Assembly (NCBI GenBank): GCA_963722555.1
Contig: CAVRNQ010000007.1
Coordinates: 1,984,001-2,048,000 of the forward strand
From: Bog-366 sp963722555
GTDB lineage: Bacteria > Acidobacteriota > Terriglobia > UBA7540
Direction of reading: 5' to 3'
DNA: 64,000 nt
Shown here: positions 33,237 to 42,649 of the stretch, in pieces
How the letters are laid out: each line of letters opens with the position of its first letter
Numbering within the stretch: the first letter of the stretch is position 1
Translations under genes and position numbers: made by a program
The notes under the pieces: generated by a model
Database searches by the model: none
Told to the model about the DNA's origin: nothing
Seen by the model: only the letters and a program-made list of their open reading frames with translations

Positions 33237-33878
33237 ATGAAAATCCTGAACCTGGAATTCACCCGCATTGCTCATGACACCTTCAAGATCAAGGGGTCCA
33301 AAGTGGTCTACACCGATCCGTTCAAGGTGACGAAGCGTGATGAGGCGGACATCATCCTGCTCAGCCACGAGCATTTCGATCACCTGAGCCTGGAGGATTT
33401 GAGCAAGGTGATTTTTTCCGGGACCACCATCGTGGCCAGCCCGCTCTGCAAGGACGGGCTCAAGACCGTGCACGTGAAAGAAACCCGTTTCCTCGATCCT
33501 GGTGGGAAGCTCTCCGTCGACCAAGTTGAGATCGAAGCTGTCCCGGCCTACAACGTGAACAAGTTTCGCGAGCCAGGAAAGGCTTTTCATCCCAAGGCAG
33601 AGAAACGCCTGGGATTTGTATTCACCCTGGATGGCACGCGCGTCTATTTCGCCGGTGACACGGACTTCATCCCCGAGATGAAGAGCCTCCAGTGCGATGT
33701 GGCGCTGCTGCCGATTTCCGGAACCTACGTGATGACGGTGGAAGAGGCCGTGGAGGCCGCGGCGGCCATCAACCCCAAGATCGCCGTGCCCATGCACTAT
33801 GCGGCGATTGTGGGCAGCGACGCCGACGCCACGAAGTTCAAGAGGCTCGTGAAAAACTGCCACGTGGAAATCATCTAG
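33237..33878 (+). CDS. UPF0173-type metal-dependent hydrolase (metallo-beta-lactamase fold)
   Basis: ATG 33237 follows CTGGAGGGGG. The 213-residue cytoplasmic protein has the metal-binding HEHFDH motif (LLSHEHFDHLS), the later Asp in YFAGDTDFIPEM and the final His in VPMHYAAI. UlaG-like relatives open lactones, but members of this clade are mostly uncharacterised. No operon partner is close. Substrate unknown. Confidence 0.9.
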   Translation: MKILNLEFTRIAHDTFKIKGSKVVYTDPFKVTKRDEADIILLSHEHFDHLSLEDLSKVIFSGTTIVASPLCKDGLKTVHVKETRFLDPGGKLSVDQVEIEAVPAYNVNKFREPGKAFHPKAEKRLGFVFTLDGTRVYFAGDTDFIPEMKSLQCDVALLPISGTYVMTVEEAVEAAAAINPKIAVPMHYAAIVGSDADATKFKRLVKNCHVEII

Positions 33879-33960
33879 GAATCGGGTGATCGGGTGATCT
33901 GCCGGCCGGAAGACCGAGGGTTCGAAGAGATGAAGGCCGGCAACCAAGAGCTGGGAAACA

Positions 33961-34311
33961 TCAATCCCCGGGTTCTGGGACTTCCCGCAGGGCTGTGCAT
34001 TCGGGGCAGGGGCACAGGTTGCGGAGATGGTCAAAGGCATAAATGCCAGTGGAGTGGCCGTCGCTCCAGAAGATTTGTAGCGCGTAACGGCCGACCAGTT
34101 CCGCGCGCTCGGGGCGCAGGGGTTTCTGCCCGAGAATGGGCAGCCCGCCCACGGCCTGCTCGGCAGGCGGGCCGGTTTCATCGCACGTTGCGCAGGGGCA
34201 CTTGCCACGCAAGTAGCGGTAGGGATAAGCGCTCACGTGCCCGTCGGACCAGTGGATCGACAATGTGTTGTCGCCGGCAGCGAGTTTGATTTTGGTTGGG
34301 GTCGGGGGCAT
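33961..34311 (-). CDS. DUF971 protein (gamma-butyrobetaine hydroxylase N-terminal-like)
   Basis: The 116-residue protein contains two related halves with IHWSDGHVSAYPYRYLRGKC and IFWSDGHSTGIYAFDHLRNL, each followed by a Cys-rich CPC motif (KCPCATC, LCPCPEC). DUF971 domains often occur beside or fused to Mrp/ApbC iron-sulfur carriers; the mrp gene is immediately upstream on the same strand (34411-35475), which supports a role in iron-sulfur cluster handling. ATG 34311 is preferred to the upstream 34323. Confidence 0.85.
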   Translation of the reverse strand: MPPTPTKIKLAAGDNTLSIHWSDGHVSAYPYRYLRGKCPCATCDETGPPAEQAVGGLPILGQKPLRPERAELVGRYALQIFWSDGHSTGIYAFDHLRNLCPCPECTALREVPEPGD

Positions 34312-34323
34312 GGGTTTACACAA

Positions 34324-34410
34324 GCTCTCAGCTCTCAGCTTTCAGCTCTCAGCCGTCAGCTTCCCGCTTTCAGCTTTGCCTTTAGCTGAAAGCTGATAGC
34401 TGACAGCTTC
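34324..34410. repeat. CAGCTCTCAGCTTTCAGC low-complexity tract
   Basis: Imperfect 7-bp and 10-bp units rich in CTCAGC and their inverse (GCTGAAAGCTGATAGC) fill the gap between mrp and the DUF971 gene. A related tract lies at 13838. Confidence 0.65.
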
Positions 34411-35475
34411 TTACTCAATACTAATATCCTGTGGCCCCTCGTAATTCGCGACGCTGATGCGTGCGGCAAGCGCCTCCGCGACTTCCCGGAAGGCCTTGCC
34501 GTAAACGGTCGAGTCGTCGAGCGCCACGGGCTTGCCGCCGTCGCTCTGAATGCGAATCGCTGGGTCGAGCGGAATCTCGCCCAAGAACGGGAAGCCGAGC
34601 TGATGGGCCGCCTCGCGTGCGCCCCCATGTCCGAAGATTTCTTCCCGGTGCCCGCACTCGGGGCACCGGTAGTAGCTCATATTCTCAACGATGCCAAGAA
34701 TGGGCACGTTCAACTTCTGAAACATGGCGATGGCTTTGGAGGCGACGGTCAACGCCAAATCCTGCGGAGTCGAGACAATGACCGCGCCCGTGAGGGGTAT
34801 GGTTTGCGAAAGGCTCAACTGGATGTCGCCGGTGCCCGGCGGCAGATCCATGATGAGGTAGTCGAGTTCGCCCCAGCGCACGTCGCCGAGAAATTGCTGG
34901 ATGGTTTTGTGCAGCATGGGCCCGCGCCAGATGACGGCTTCGTCCTTGGGCAGAAAATATGCCATGGACATGAGCTTGATGCCGTACTCGACGGGGGGTT
35001 CGATTTTGCCCTCCACCACATGCGGGGCTTCGCTCGCGCCCATCAGGATGGGCACGCTCGGACCATAGACGTCCGTATCCATCAGGCCCACTCTCGCGCC
35101 GCTGCGCTGGAGGGCCACCGCCAGGTTGGCGGCCACGGTCGACTTGCCCACCCCTCCCTTGCCGCTCGCCACCGCCACGGTGCTCTTCACCTGCGGAATC
35201 AGCGAGTGGCCTGCGCCGCGCGCGGGAACTTGCGTCGCGAGTCGCACCTCCACCTGGGCAATACCCAGCGCCTCGACCGCCGCGCGTGCCTGTGCCAGCA
35301 GTTGGTCACGCACGGGGCAGGCGGGTGTGGTGAGTTGAAGCGTGAACGAAACGCGGTGGTCGCCGACTTCCAGGTCTTTCACAAACCCCAGCGTGACGAT
35401 GTCGCGCGCGAGGTCTGGGTCCTTCACGGTTTTCAGGGCGTTCAATACATCCTGCAGACTGACTTGTTTGCTCAT
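34411..35475 (-). CDS. mrp: Mrp/ApbC-type iron-sulfur carrier ATPase
   Basis: The 354-residue protein has an N-terminal MIP18 (DUF59) domain (1-80, VKDPDLARDIVTLGFV) and a P-loop domain with the deviant Walker A GKGGVGKST (105-113), DTDVYGPSVP, and the cluster-binding CxxC in YRCPECGH. Such proteins bind and pass on 4Fe-4S clusters in the cytoplasm. The DUF971 gene is directly downstream. Length and all motifs are normal. Confidence 0.95.
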   Translation of the reverse strand: MSKQVSLQDVLNALKTVKDPDLARDIVTLGFVKDLEVGDHRVSFTLQLTTPACPVRDQLLAQARAAVEALGIAQVEVRLATQVPARGAGHSLIPQVKSTVAVASGKGGVGKSTVAANLAVALQRSGARVGLMDTDVYGPSVPILMGASEAPHVVEGKIEPPVEYGIKLMSMAYFLPKDEAVIWRGPMLHKTIQQFLGDVRWGELDYLIMDLPPGTGDIQLSLSQTIPLTGAVIVSTPQDLALTVASKAIAMFQKLNVPILGIVENMSYYRCPECGHREEIFGHGGAREAAHQLGFPFLGEIPLDPAIRIQSDGGKPVALDDSTVYGKAFREVAEALAARISVANYEGPQDISIE

Positions 35476-35669
35476 GCATCCTCTCCGGGGAGTTTCCCGT
35501 AATGCCCAAGAGATTGATTCTGGGGTGTGGCGGCGGGTTTGTCAAACTGCGGCGGGGACTACTCCACATCTCCGATTGACCACGCGGATGGTTTCCTCTA
35601 TTGTGTCGCGTACCCGGGGGCGGCTGGGGGAGGGAAGCGAAGCTGCTCCGGGCGGGCTTCATTCATTCC

Positions 35670-37064
35670 ATGGATCGTCTCGCCCATGCTCCGGTCACGA
35701 CGGTCGCTGCCACGGGGCCGCCGCAATTGCTGCGCATCCTGGGGTTGTGGGAAGCGACTTCGATTGTTATGGGCGTCATGATCGGTACGGGCATTTTCAT
35801 CGTGCCGGCGGAAATCACGCGCGCCGTGGGATCAAGGGAAGCAGCGCTTGCCGTGTGGGCGGTGGCGGGTCTGTTCAGCCTGCTGGGTGTGCTCTCGTTT
35901 GCCGAGCTGGCCGCGATGCTGCCCCAGGCCGGCGGGCAGTATGTTTTTCTGCGCGAGGCTTATGGGCCTCTGCTGGGGTATCTTTGCGGCTGGTCTTTTT
36001 TCGTGGCGACGCAGACGGGGGGGATTTCCGTTCTGGCCGTGGGTTTTTCCGAATACCTAAACGAATTCCTGCCCCTCACCCCCTGGGAACAGAAGGCGGC
36101 CGCGGCGGCCGCGATTGCGGTGTTGACGGCGATTAACTACCTGGGTGTGCGGGAAGGCGGGGCCGTGCAGTCGGTCCTGACCGGACTCAAGGTGGGCGCA
36201 ATTGCGGTCGTCATCCTGCTGGGGTATGTGCTGGTCAAGGGGTTGCCCGCCGGACAGTCGTCTCTGCCGGCGCCCACCGGCCACCGTTTCTTTGCGTCTT
36301 TCGGGGTGGCGTTGGTTGCGGCGTTCTGGGCTTACGAAGGCTGGAATGTCTGCACGTTCGCGGCGGGAGAAATCAAGCGCCCGGAGCGTAACCTGCCGCT
36401 GGCGCTGATCTTGGGGACTGGGGCGGTCATCGTGACTTACCTGTTGTTGAACCTGGTTTACTACCACGTGCTGCCCATGGACCAGATGGCGCGCTCCTCG
36501 CGCGTGGGAGCGGATGCGGCGGTGCGCATCTTCGGCCACACCGGATCTTACCTGGTCTCGCTCTTGATCATTATTTCCACCCTGGGGAGCTTGAACGGCA
36601 GCATTCTGGCCGCGCCGCGAGTTTACTACGCCATGGCGGAGGACGACCTGTTCTTCCGCTGGTGCGCGCGTGTGCATCCGCGCTTCCACACTCCGCACCT
36701 GGCGCTGGTGGTGCAAGGCGCCTGGGCGATCCTGTTGGTGGCAGCGGGGACTTACCAGCAGCTTTTCACTTACGTGATCTTCGCGGCGTTTATGTTCTAT
36801 GCCTTGGGGGCGTTCGCGGTGGTGGTGCTGCGCCGCAAGAGGCCGGACGCACCCCGGCCCTATCGGGTATGGGGCTATCCCTATGTGCCGATGGCCTTCG
36901 TGCTGGGCACGGCGTTGTTCCTGGCCAACACTCTGAGGGAAGAGCCCCGGGAGGCTGGACTCGGGGCCTTGACGCTCGCTGCGGGCCTGCCCGTGTATTG
37001 GTTCTGGAGGCGACAGGCGGCGCGGCCGCGACCCGGTGCTGCGCCGCCCAGAATACCTTCCTGA
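35670..37064 (+). CDS. APC-family amino-acid permease
   Basis: ATG 35670 is chosen because the upstream in-frame part is not conserved-looking. The protein of 464 residues has about 12 helices and the APC signature near helix 1 (GVMIGTGIFIVPAEI) with FAELAAMLPQAGGQYVFLREAYG following. It is most like LAT/YfnA-type amino-acid antiporters. Substrate cannot be read. It is monocistronic by position. Confidence 0.9.
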   Translation: MDRLAHAPVTTVAATGPPQLLRILGLWEATSIVMGVMIGTGIFIVPAEITRAVGSREAALAVWAVAGLFSLLGVLSFAELAAMLPQAGGQYVFLREAYGPLLGYLCGWSFFVATQTGGISVLAVGFSEYLNEFLPLTPWEQKAAAAAAIAVLTAINYLGVREGGAVQSVLTGLKVGAIAVVILLGYVLVKGLPAGQSSLPAPTGHRFFASFGVALVAAFWAYEGWNVCTFAAGEIKRPERNLPLALILGTGAVIVTYLLLNLVYYHVLPMDQMARSSRVGADAAVRIFGHTGSYLVSLLIIISTLGSLNGSILAAPRVYYAMAEDDLFFRWCARVHPRFHTPHLALVVQGAWAILLVAAGTYQQLFTYVIFAAFMFYALGAFAVVVLRRKRPDAPRPYRVWGYPYVPMAFVLGTALFLANTLREEPREAGLGALTLAAGLPVYWFWRRQAARPRPGAAPPRIPS

Positions 37065-37083
37065 CCGCATCAGGCGCGAGGAA

Positions 37084-38262
37084 CTATTGCTTGGCTGCCG
37101 CCTTGACCTTGGCGAGCAGATCGCGTGCCTGGCTCTGGAGCGGTCCGGGTAGGTCCGCGGCCTTCGTCAAGGCATCCATCGCCCCTCGATGGTTGGTGGG
37201 GTACCCGGATTCGTAGGCATAACCCAGGTAGTAATAGGCCTGACCCTGCAGCGCTGGATTCCCCTCTAAAAGGTCACCGGCCATTTTGAGCTCATCAATC
37301 GCCGGTTGCAGCTTCTTAGTCTTGCCGGCTTTCACAAAGGCGGCGTACCCCAGCGTCAGGTGAGCCATCCCTAGCTGGTTGTTCTGTTCCTTCTTAAACG
37401 CCGCGTCGTCCGCGCCCTCCGGTTTCTTCAAGCCTTGCGCCACGGTCAGAGCTTTCTGCGCATAGTCGGCGGCCTTGTCGACCACCGGGTGGGCTACATA
37501 GAAGGCATAAATCAGACCCATGGTATTCAGCACAACCAGGTTGTTGGGATCGGCGGCGACAGTTTTTTCGCCATACTCCACCGTCTTGTCGAGATTGTTC
37601 AGCATTTGGTAAGCCTGGAAGTAGGCGGGGTTGATCTGGCCCGCGTTGTCCTTCTCAGACTCGGGATAAGCCTTGATGAAATTGTCGAGGGCCTGGACGC
37701 GCTTGGCGCCGTCAGTCACGCGTGGCAGGAGCTGGAAAAACGCGTACACAGCGTAGGCGCGGCTGTCCTTGGCCAGTTCGGCGGCGTCTTTCTGAATCTT
37801 ATCCCAGTCGGCATCGCTGGCGTTGGGGGGCCGGCTCGGGTTGACTTCTGCCTTGATCTGGTCAGGCATCTTGCCGATGGCGTCAAAGACCGTGTCGCTT
37901 ACCTTGGTGCTTGCGACATAGGCCCGCATGAGGGTGAGAAGCAGCGTCAGGTCCTGGTAATTGGCGGCCAGATCCTTTTCCGCGAACTCGATGGATTTGT
38001 TGACATTATTCTGCTTCAGGTTGATCGTGGCGTAGTATTCGTTCGCACAGGTAATGAACTTGGAATCCGCGTGTTCCTGCACGAAGGCGTCCAGGGCCGC
38101 GATCTGTTCCTGCGGATTATCAGCGCCGTTGATGCTGAGCATCAGATGATCTTCATCCGAACCGACGGTTACCGTAAAGCTCGGACAGGGTTGCTGTGCG
38201 AATAAAGGTACGGACACCATCCACAGGGTGACCAGGAGGAAGGCGTAAAATCGCTGGTACAT
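37084..38262 (-). CDS. Secreted TPR-containing protein
   Basis: ATG 38262 begins a signal peptide (FYAFLLVTLWMVSVPLFAQ). The 392-residue protein has helical repeats (LTLGYAAFVKAGKTKKLQPA, QAYYYLGYAYESGYPTNHRG) and the ADNPQEQIAALDAFVQEHAD motif common in acidobacterial secreted TPR proteins. Role unknown, likely periplasmic scaffold. Confidence 0.82.
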   Translation of the reverse strand: MYQRFYAFLLVTLWMVSVPLFAQQPCPSFTVTVGSDEDHLMLSINGADNPQEQIAALDAFVQEHADSKFITCANEYYATINLKQNNVNKSIEFAEKDLAANYQDLTLLLTLMRAYVASTKVSDTVFDAIGKMPDQIKAEVNPSRPPNASDADWDKIQKDAAELAKDSRAYAVYAFFQLLPRVTDGAKRVQALDNFIKAYPESEKDNAGQINPAYFQAYQMLNNLDKTVEYGEKTVAADPNNLVVLNTMGLIYAFYVAHPVVDKAADYAQKALTVAQGLKKPEGADDAAFKKEQNNQLGMAHLTLGYAAFVKAGKTKKLQPAIDELKMAGDLLEGNPALQGQAYYYLGYAYESGYPTNHRGAMDALTKAADLPGPLQSQARDLLAKVKAAAKQ

Positions 38263-38275
38263 GGGAATCTCCCCT

Positions 38276-38542
38276 TCAGGACGAGATCTGGGCTTCGGGT
38301 CTCCGCCCCAGTCGAGGCACGAACCGCGGGACGGACCGCCGATAGGCCTCGTATTGAGGGCCATATTGGTCCAGTAGGGCACGCTCTTCAAGCCGTGCGA
38401 GGATTTGATACAACAGGACGTTCAGAATAGCCAGCAAAAAAATCGCCAGGGCGCCGGTCAGGAACGCCGTGCTCAGGAGCATGAGCATGTAGAGCAGGTA
38501 GCGCGGGTGACGCATGCGACCGTATATGCCCGTGCTCACCAC
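38276..38542 (-). pseudogene. Isoprenylcysteine-methyltransferase-like protein, 5'-truncated
   Basis: STGIYGRMRHPRYLLYMLML and RLEERALLDQYGPQYEAYRR are the C-terminal half of ICMT/PEMT-like membrane methyltransferases. The frame continues upstream only to ELKWLRGVV and then hits a stop, so the first helices are missing. It lies 13 bp before the TPR gene. Most likely a remnant; an 88-residue functional product is less likely. Confidence 0.65.
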
Positions 38543-38657
38543 GCCACGCAGCCATTTTAGCTCGAAATTTCACCCGGCACATGTACAATGACGTGTCGCC
38601 CCGGGGGCGGCGACCTGGACAACCGAATCAGCGAAAGCTTTAGCAGGAGGAATCGCG

Positions 38658-39005
38658 ATGCAGCTCTTGGCGTGGGAGAGTGTGAAGAGAGAAGTTCTAA
38701 ACGATAAGCTCTGGAGGAAACTCGTGACCGGGGAGAAGGCCATGGTGGCGCAGCTCTTTCTCGCCCAGGGGTGCCTGGTGCCGACGCACCAGCACGTGAG
38801 CGAGCAGATCAGCTTGATTCTCGAGGGCGCGCTCAAGTTCGAGCTCGAGGGCCGCGAAATCATGGTGCGCGCGGGCGAGGTGTTGGTGATTCCCTCCAGC
38901 GTTCCGCACAGCGCGCTGGCGCTCGAGGACACCCGCGGCTTCGATGTCTTCAGCCCCATCCGCCAGGATTGGCTGGATGGGACGGACAGCTATTTGCGGA
39001 AGTAG
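38658..39005 (+). CDS. Small cupin-domain protein
   Basis: ATG 38658 follows AGGAGGAATCGCG. The 115 residues form a single cupin: VPTHQHVSEQISLILEG (His-x-His-x4-Glu-type metal site, here HQHVSEQ), ELEGREIMVRAGEVLVIP and SVPHSAL (final His). Likely a small metal-dependent enzyme or sensor for an unknown ligand. It precedes a MITE-like element. Confidence 0.88.
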   Translation: MQLLAWESVKREVLNDKLWRKLVTGEKAMVAQLFLAQGCLVPTHQHVSEQISLILEGALKFELEGREIMVRAGEVLVIPSSVPHSALALEDTRGFDVFSPIRQDWLDGTDSYLRK

Positions 39006-39076
39006 GCGCTAGCCCAAATCTCTCGCCACGCTGGGACGGTTTTTGGGGGCTGCCGGAAGGGCAGGGCTTCACAGGC

Positions 39077-39296
39077 TGCGGAAAAACTCGTAGGAGCTGT
39101 CATTCTGAGCCCGCATTTTGGGCGAAGAACCCCCGTAGTTTACTCTGTTCGCCAACCCCCGCGAACTGCCGGGGTCCTTCGCTTCGCTCAGGATGACAGC
39201 GAGGGGCATGGGTTCTCCTTGTCGAGTTTCTGCCCATCATGGGCAGCCGAAAGGCTGTCAATGCTCAGAATGACAGCGCCTATGAGTTTTTCCGCA
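39077..39296. repeat. MITE-like element, copy B
   Basis: Ends are TGCGGAAAAAC (39077-39087) and GTTTTTCCGCA (39286-39296), with inner CTGTCATTCTGAG and CTCAGGATGACAG. It lies directly behind the MFS gene (stop at 39303). Confidence 0.8.
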
Positions 39297-39302
39297 GCCT
39301 GA

Positions 39303-40586
39303 TTAGCCCGCATCCGGCGCGGGCGGTTTGAGCTCGCCGACGATGAACCAATAGGCCAGCAGGCCGGCGACCAGAACCACTGCCGCGAGGGCAAAGGCAG
39401 GGAGGTAGGTTCCGGTCCGGGCGATAAGGAAACCCGTGATGAGAGGCGCCAGCACGCCGCCCAGGTTCCCGGCAAAATTCTCGAAGCCGGTCCAGAGGCC
39501 CACTTCCGCTGCCGGCGCACAGCACTGCAGGATGACAATCAGGTTGCCGGTGGCGAGCCCCACGAGCGAGCCGCCGATGATGAGTGCGAGGGCCGTCGAT
39601 GCCGTCTCGGCGCGGGCGGCAGGAATGAGCAGCAGCCCGGTGAGGAAGGCAACTGTGACCAGGCTCTTGCGCGTGCGGGTCTCATCCCAACCCCAGCGAA
39701 TGAACCAGTCGGCGAGCCAGCCGCCAATCGGTTCACTGGCGCCGAAAACGAAATAGGGCAGCGCGGCAGAGAAACCCGCCCGCAGCAGCGTGAGGTGGCG
39801 CACGGTAACGAGATAGTCGGGCAGCCAGGTGACCAGCAGATACCAGTAATAATCAAAGCAGAAAAAACCCAAGCAGATGCCGAGCAGGTTGCGGTTAACG
39901 TGGAACCCGCGGGCCGGGGTCGACGCAGCCAGTGAGCGCGCGGCCGCGAAATCACTGTGCGCGCCTCCCAGGTTCCGGGGCGCGGCCAGGAGCCAGGGTA
40001 TCAACCACGCGAATGCCGTGAATCCCACCAGCGCAAACATGTGCCGCCAGCCGTAGAGCAGCAAGAGCATGGCGATGAGCGGCGCGCCCAAAGCGAGGCC
40101 CGCGCGCGTGCCACTATCGAAAAGTCCCGAAGGCAAGCCACGCTCCCGGGAAGAGAAGAGCACGCTCACGATTTTGGTTCCGCCAGGAAGGTAGATCGAC
40201 TCCCCGATGCCGAGCAGGATGCGGAGCAGAATCAGGACCCCCAGGCTGCCCGCCAGGCCCGTCAACCCGCAGGCCAGCGACCAAAGTGCAAACAGACCGG
40301 CGTAGAGCCAGCGCAAATTGAAGCGGTCCGCACACCAGCCCACGGGAATCTGCATCAGAGCGTAGGACCAGAAGAAGGAGGAAAGCAGCAACCCTTTGGT
40401 TTGGGGGCTCAGATGGAGATCAAGCGAGATGAGCGGCAGGGCGACGGAAATCGTGGCGCGGTCGAGGTAGTTGATGAACGAGGCGGCGAAGAGCAGGCCC
40501 ACCAGCACCCAGCGTCGCGAATTCGAAATGGGCGGGAGGCCGGCCCGAGAGGCGTCACCGGGGGAAGAATTGCGTACTGGGCTCAC
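39303..40586 (-). CDS. MFS transporter, anion:cation symporter type
   Basis: The GTG at 40586 gives 427 residues; upstream sequence in frame belongs to a repeat element. About 12 helices are visible, with INYLDRATISVALPLI in the first helix and GWCADRFNLRWLYAGLFALW in loop 2-3 as in galactonate/glucarate-type ACS transporters. Copies B and C of the same MITE-like element bracket the gene. Substrate probably an organic anion. Confidence 0.85.
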   Translation of the reverse strand: MSPVRNSSPGDASRAGLPPISNSRRWVLVGLLFAASFINYLDRATISVALPLISLDLHLSPQTKGLLLSSFFWSYALMQIPVGWCADRFNLRWLYAGLFALWSLACGLTGLAGSLGVLILLRILLGIGESIYLPGGTKIVSVLFSSRERGLPSGLFDSGTRAGLALGAPLIAMLLLLYGWRHMFALVGFTAFAWLIPWLLAAPRNLGGAHSDFAAARSLAASTPARGFHVNRNLLGICLGFFCFDYYWYLLVTWLPDYLVTVRHLTLLRAGFSAALPYFVFGASEPIGGWLADWFIRWGWDETRTRKSLVTVAFLTGLLLIPAARAETASTALALIIGGSLVGLATGNLIVILQCCAPAAEVGLWTGFENFAGNLGGVLAPLITGFLIARTGTYLPAFALAAVVLVAGLLAYWFIVGELKPPAPDAG

Positions 40587-40707
40587 TCCGCCATCCCTGA
40601 TCGCAAGATGGCGGCAGCATATCGCAATTCGCGGGAAGGTCAAGAGAAGAAAGTCGTGGCGCGAAAGCTCGTCCGCACATCTCTCCTGAGCGTTTGGCTT
40701 GGCAGTG

Positions 40708-40911
40708 TGCGGAAAAACCGCCAAAGCTGTCATCCTGAGGAGCCGCAGGCGGTCCTGAGTGAAACGAAGGAAGGACCTCTGCATTTGCCTGATTCTACAA
40801 ATGCAGGGGTTCTTCGCGCAGTTTATCCTGAGCGGGCAGAGCGAGATCCTTCGCTGCGCTCAGGATGACAGCGAAGGACTCAGAATGACAGCGCCTACGA
40901 GTTTTTCCGCA
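40708..40911. repeat. MITE-like element, copy C
   Basis: TGCGGAAAAAC (40708-40718) and GTTTTTCCGCA (40901-40911) bound the copy. The sequence after it (GCAACGCAACCCTC, 40938-40951) is the inverse of what precedes copy A (GAGGGTTGCGTGGC), so homology extends past the ends. Confidence 0.8.
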
Positions 40912-41018
40912 GCCTGTTCGGCCGCCGGTGCGGCAGGCAACGCAACCCTCAAGGTGCGGCATCACATTGGCGGGACGGAATATTCGCAAATCACAATTGC
41001 CCGAGGGGTCGGGGCGGC

Positions 41019-41339
41019 ATGAAGGAATTTGTGCGACAGGGGTTATATGGTCTGATTCTGCTTGCAGCTTTGGGCGCAGCGGGATGGATCCTGATGGCCC
41101 GGACGGGCCCAGAAGGGCTTGCGCCGGACCACCACGTGCCCATGGTGCGAGTCGGACAATTGCGCCATGCCCATCGTCACACAAGCGCCGCCGCTGACGA
41201 CGGCGTCTCTCACGCCCACCAGAGGCTCCGACCCGTTGATGTCCTCTTTCTTTCTCCCTCCTCTTCAATTCTCACCTTTGCCACTCCTGCGAATGCAGAG
41301 AAAGACCTTCTCAGTCTGACGCAACGAAGACGCGAATAG
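41019..41339 (+). CDS. Possible small membrane protein (doubtful)
   Basis: An ATG at 41019 opens 106 codons starting MKEFVRQGLYGLILLAALGA, a plausible signal or membrane helix. The rest is low in structure and rich in His and Ser, the ribosome site is weak, and I recognise no family. The surrounding 890-bp gap (40587-41478) otherwise holds only the repeat element. It may be a remnant. Confidence 0.25.
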   Translation: MKEFVRQGLYGLILLAALGAAGWILMARTGPEGLAPDHHVPMVRVGQLRHAHRHTSAAADDGVSHAHQRLRPVDVLFLSPSSSILTFATPANAEKDLLSLTQRRRE

Positions 41340-41478
41340 AACGGCGCCACTCATTCGCGGCGAACGGCTGGCGAAGAATTTTCGCCGGTTGAGGGGTTCC
41401 CAATTTCTCGCGGGGCCCTGGGCAAGCTTACGATCGGCCTTGCGGGGACCAACCTGGCCAAGAAGGAGGTAGACGACC

Positions 41479-41919
41479 GTGACAAGATCTGCTGGTTCCG
41501 AACTCAACCGACCGAATTCCTTTATTCCTCGCCGGAGGGCGCTGCTGGTCGATCATGATGCCGGGGACCTTCAGTACTACTCGGCACTATTGCGAGGTCT
41601 GGGTTGTGTCGTGTATTCCTTTGCGACTTACCGTGAGGCCGAGGGTTGCCTGGAACGCGAGGTGATCGATTTCGTCATCGTGAACCAGGGCGGCCCGGCT
41701 TTTGAAGCGCGAGAACTTGTGGAGCGCGTCCTCGCTCGCAACCGGCGCACGCCGGTCGTGGTGTTGACGCACAGCCTGGATATGGGCTGCTACCTCGAGG
41801 CGATGCAACTGGGGGCGGCGGATTACCTGGAAAAGCCCCTGAGCCCGGCCGACCTGGAGCGCCTCGTGACCACGGTCGGTTCACCTCGCCTGCACGAGTT
41901 GCACGGGCAAACAGCCTGA
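41479..41919 (+). CDS. Degenerate receiver-domain protein A
   Basis: GTG 41479 follows AAGGAGGTAGAC. The 146-residue protein is a single receiver domain: ALLVDHDAGD (acidic pocket), the position of the phosphoryl-accepting Asp is Asn69 (FVIVNQGGP), VVVLTHS and the Lys in DYLEKPL are kept. It therefore cannot be phosphorylated in the usual way. A paralogue (42650) shares DMGCYLEAMQ-GA-DYLEKP. No histidine kinase is adjacent. Confidence 0.85.
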   Translation: MTRSAGSELNRPNSFIPRRRALLVDHDAGDLQYYSALLRGLGCVVYSFATYREAEGCLEREVIDFVIVNQGGPAFEARELVERVLARNRRTPVVVLTHSLDMGCYLEAMQLGAADYLEKPLSPADLERLVTTVGSPRLHELHGQTA

Positions 41920-42649
41920 AGGGCCTGGGCGGCGCCTTCTGGTAGTCCCGGGCCGAGCGCGGGTTCGTTACTAGTAAATAGACTATGTGTCCATGTTAGC
42001 GGTTGGCCGAATGCGACCTCCCCCCTTCGATGGTATGTCACGCCTGTGTTTGCAGTAAGTTACGAGAACTATGAGCAAGCCCGAGGGGCGCTATGATTAG
42101 TTAAGAATTCGCTTGACATCTATTGACCGAAGAATTACTCTCCACCAATACTTGGTGCCATGCGCAAGAACCTTCCAACCCGAAATCGGGACGTGCATTC
42201 CGGTGTCGTGTGTGGAGTCGCCGCCGAAAGCACCCAACCCCGCGAGCCCGCGCGAGCTTTCAGGCAGTTTGGTTCAGCCATACCCTGGGTGCAATTCGAG
42301 ACCCAATCACTCAGCCTTCCACATTCACAATGGCCCGCGCGGGCCTCGCGTAATTTGAACTGGCACTTAAGCGTCGGGCATGAATGCCCGGAAGCCTCTG
42401 CTGGGTATGTTGAACCTTCCCTTGCGCCGCTTGCAGCTCATATTCCTTATCTCACCACGGCCACACCGCCTGCCGAGCCCCAGAAGTGTGTTCAACGACC
42501 CCTGGCCATACGTAGCAATTGGGAGTAACGCTGTTACAACTGATCCCTCGGGTCAGGTGCGGGAGCGCAGATACTTTTCTCCGTCAGGCAAGTGGGCCCC
42601 TTGACTCCGCCGGGTAGGGGATCAAGCAACGACACTATGGAGAACTCCC
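41920..42649. other. 730-bp intergenic region, no gene recognised
   Basis: Short open frames exist here but show neither family motifs nor ribosome sites. The stretch has no strong hairpins. It separates the two paralogous pseudo-receivers and may contain a lost gene. Confidence 0.4.

Noticed and set aside
42113..42604. Overlapping short frames in the gap between the two pseudo-receivers
   Set aside because: Three frames overlap with no family motif or ribosome site; they look like chance open frames.
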